Assembly (NCBI GenBank): GCA_903922545.1
Contig: CAIXUE010000036.1
Span: 1-7,124, forward strand
Reading direction: 5' to 3'
Length of the DNA stretch: 7,124 bases
Origin: an uncultured Alphaproteobacteria bacterium
GTDB taxonomy: Bacteria; Pseudomonadota; Alphaproteobacteria; Micropepsales; Micropepsaceae
The notes under the pieces: generated by a model
Told to the model about the DNA's origin: nothing
The model's input: only the letters and a program-made list of their open reading frames with translations
The model's database searches: none
Position numbers and translations under genes: made by a program
Part shown: piece by piece, positions 5,809 to 7,124 of the stretch
How the letters are laid out: each line of letters starts with the position of its first letter
How positions within the stretch are numbered: the first letter of the stretch is position 1

Positions 5809-5829
5809 GACCACGGAAAAGTAAACTGC

Positions 5830-6303
5830 ATGGCGAAAAAAACAAATAAATCCAAGGTCTTACCTGTCCATATCCTCAACGGCCCCAACCTCAATCTGCT
5901 GGGGAGCCGTGAGCCCGCCATTTACGGTAAGACCACCCTGGCCCAAATCGAAAAAGCCTGCGCCGCCCGCGCCAAAGCCCATGGCCTGACAACCCTCTTT
6001 GCCCAGAGCAACAAGGAAGGCGAACTGGTGGACATGATCCAGGCCGCCCGCACCACCGCGTCGGCCGTCATCCTCAACGCCGCCGCCTACACCCATACCT
6101 CGGTCGCGGTGCTGGATGCGCTCAAGATGCTCTCCATCCCGGTGATCGAGGTGCATCTGTCCAACCCCGCCCGGCGCGAAGACTTCCGCCACAAATCCTA
6201 TGTCGCGATGGGCGCCACCGGCACCATCGCCGGCTTCGGCCTCAACTCCTACCTCCTGGCGCTGGACGCCCTGGCCGGGATTTTAAAGGGTAAAAAATCA
6301 TGA
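5830..6303 (+). CDS. aroQ: Type II 3-dehydroquinate dehydratase
   Basis: AroQ converts 3-dehydroquinate to 3-dehydroshikimate, step three of the shikimate pathway to aromatic amino acids. At 157 aa it is close to the usual 145-150, with a Lys-rich 10-residue N-terminal extension. Diagnostic motifs run in order: [19 protein letters not shown] with catalytic Arg27 and Tyr32 in the active-site lid, [10 protein letters not shown] (59-68), [11 protein letters not shown] with Asn83 and His89, and VIEVHLSN with catalytic His109, followed by RREDFRHKS. The usual NPGAYTHTS is NAAAYTHTS here, a small change outside the catalytic set. GGAAAAG (5815-5821) is a fair Shine-Dalgarno sequence 8 nt from the ATG. 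This is the first gene of a tight operon with accB and accC, an order common in alphaproteobacteria. Confidence 0.97.
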   Translation: MAKKTNKSKVLPVHILNGPNLNLLGSREPAIYGKTTLAQIEKACAARAKAHGLTTLFAQSNKEGELVDMIQAARTTASAVILNAAAYTHTSVAVLDALKMLSIPVIEVHLSNPARREDFRHKSYVAMGATGTIAGFGLNSYLLALDALAGILKGKKS

Positions 6304-6767
6304 GCGATGATAAGAAGAAACCGGAAACCAAAAAATCCGGCATTGATGCCGATGCGGTGCGCGAATTGTCGGCACTGCTGAAGGAAACCGGCCTCACCGA
6401 AATCGAGATCGAGCATAATGGCGCGCGCATCCGCGTCAGCCGCGCCGCAGCGGCCGCCTCCGCTGTCGCCGCCGCACCCGCCCCTGTTGCCGCGCCTGCC
6501 GCAGCTTCTGCGCCCACGCCCAGCGGACCCAATCCCGGCGCCGTCACTTCGCCCATGGTCGGCACGGTCTTTGTTGCCGCCGAGCCTGGCCAGCCGCCCT
6601 TTGTCAAAGTCGGCCAACAGGTCAAGGAAGGCGATACGCTCTTCATCGTCGAAGCGATGAAGACCATGAACGCCATCCCCTCGCCCCGCAGCGGCGTGGT
6701 CAAGGAAATCAATGTCGAAAACGGCTCGCCGGTGGAATTCGGCCAAACCCTGCTGATCCTCGGCTAG
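6300..6767 (+). CDS. accB: Biotin carboxyl carrier protein of acetyl-CoA carboxylase
   Basis: BCCP carries biotin between the biotin carboxylase and carboxyltransferase halves of acetyl-CoA carboxylase, the first committed step of fatty acid synthesis. The 155-aa protein has a charged N-terminal helical part (about 14-48), an Ala/Pro-rich flexible linker (about 49-80) and a biotinyl domain (82-155). SPMVGT begins the domain, [14 protein letters not shown] is the 'thumb' typical of true AccB, and EAMKTMN carries the biotinylated Lys121. Length agrees with E. coli AccB (156). The ATG overlaps the aroQ stop in an ATGA (6300-6303), with AAAGGG at 6285-6290 as ribosome binding site, so translation is probably coupled to aroQ. 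Confidence 0.97.
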   Translation: MSDDKKKPETKKSGIDADAVRELSALLKETGLTEIEIEHNGARIRVSRAAAAASAVAAAPAPVAAPAAASAPTPSGPNPGAVTSPMVGTVFVAAEPGQPPFVKVGQQVKEGDTLFIVEAMKTMNAIPSPRSGVVKEINVENGSPVEFGQTLLILG

Positions 6768-6769
6768 GC

Positions 6770-7124
6770 ATGTTCGAGAAAATCCTTATCGCCAATCGCG
6801 GCGAAATCGCACTGCGCATCAACCGCGCCTGCAAGGAAATGGGCATCGCCACCGTGGCGGTCCATTCCACCGCCGACGCCGACGCCATGCATGTGCGCCT
6901 GGCCGATGAAAGCGTCTGTATCGGCCCGCCCGCCGCGGCCCAGTCCTATCTCAACATTCCCGCCATCATTTCGGCCTGCGAAATCACCGGCGCCGAAGCC
7001 ATTCACCCCGGCTACGGCTTTTTGTCCGAAAACGCCAAATTCGCCGACATCATCGAAGAACATGGCCTGACCTTTATCGGCCCCAAGGCCGATCACATCC
7101 GCATGATGGGCGACAAGATCACCG
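6770..7124 (+). CDS. accC: Biotin carboxylase subunit of acetyl-CoA carboxylase (partial, 3' end outside window)
   Basis: AccC uses ATP and bicarbonate to carboxylate the biotin on AccB. The first 118 codons are present and read [17 protein letters not shown], then [43 protein letters not shown] and [15 protein letters not shown], matching the N-terminal domain of biotin carboxylases almost position by position. The ATP-grasp and catalytic residues lie beyond the window. The ATG is 2 bp after the accB stop with no strong ribosome binding site of its own, so translational coupling to accB is likely. The start right after accB and the lack of a fused BCCP so far fit the separate AccC subunit more than a propionyl- or pyruvate-carboxylase alpha chain. 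Confidence 0.96.
   Translation, partial: MFEKILIANRGEIALRINRACKEMGIATVAVHSTADADAMHVRLADESVCIGPPAAAQSYLNIPAIISACEITGAEAIHPGYGFLSENAKFADIIEEHGLTFIGPKADHIRMMGDKIT

Noticed and set aside
4631..5824. A 397-codon open frame on the plus strand opposite thiSG
   Set aside because: Its product is rich in His, Arg and Gln with no recognisable motif, and it is the antisense shadow of a gene with all ThiS and ThiG motifs intact. GC-rich codon use keeps stop codons out of the opposite frame.
6242..6746. Minus-strand frames opposite accB
   Set aside because: They mirror the Ala/Pro linker and biotinyl domain of AccB, which is certain from EAMKTMN, and have no features of their own.

Overview
This 7.1-kb, GC-rich window looks like ordinary chromosome of an alphaproteobacterium. 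The evidence is the run aroQ-accB-accC with an M48 protease and a DsbA-family protein just upstream, an arginine-rich RNase E tail ending in a GWW motif of the kind known from Caulobacter, and palindromic intergenic repeats of alphaproteobacterial type. I cannot name the genus. There are no phage, IS, CRISPR, tRNA or rRNA signals, and no gene-free stretch exceeds about 150 bases.

Left part (1-2289): the 3' end of an RNase E gene (rne) with a 12-bp in-frame tandem repeat; a 96-bp gap with two small hairpins; a 97-aa exported, probably membrane-anchored protein of unknown function; and, converging on it with only 5 bp between the stop codons, a 454-aa lipoprotein related to gamma-glutamyltransferase. 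That protein keeps the fold's landmark motifs but lacks most residues that classical GGT uses to hold glutamate.

Middle (2290-4678): a divergent intergenic region, then a two-gene operon of a periplasmic M48 metalloprotease with a TPR-type C-terminal half (BepA-like) and a membrane-anchored DsbA/ScsC-like thiol oxidoreductase. The protease probably starts at a TTG codon behind a good Shine-Dalgarno sequence, not at the first ATG. Both products act in the envelope, and a shared role in outer-membrane protein quality control is a reasonable inference. The operon ends at a palindromic repeat.

Right part (4679-7124): thiSG, a sulfur-carrier/thiazole-synthase fusion for thiamine biosynthesis, runs leftward. 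A 137-bp intergenic region with overlapping -10 elements on the two strands and a 44-bp palindrome separates it from a rightward operon: aroQ (type II dehydroquinase, shikimate pathway), accB (biotin carboxyl carrier protein, start overlapping the aroQ stop by 4 bp) and accC (biotin carboxylase, cut by the window end). AccB and AccC are two subunits of acetyl-CoA carboxylase, the first step of fatty acid synthesis.

I found no clear new multi-gene system. The points most worth following up are the GGT-like lipoprotein with a rewritten active site, the ThiS-ThiG fusion that buries the ThiS Gly-Gly end inside a polypeptide, and the palindromic intergenic elements.
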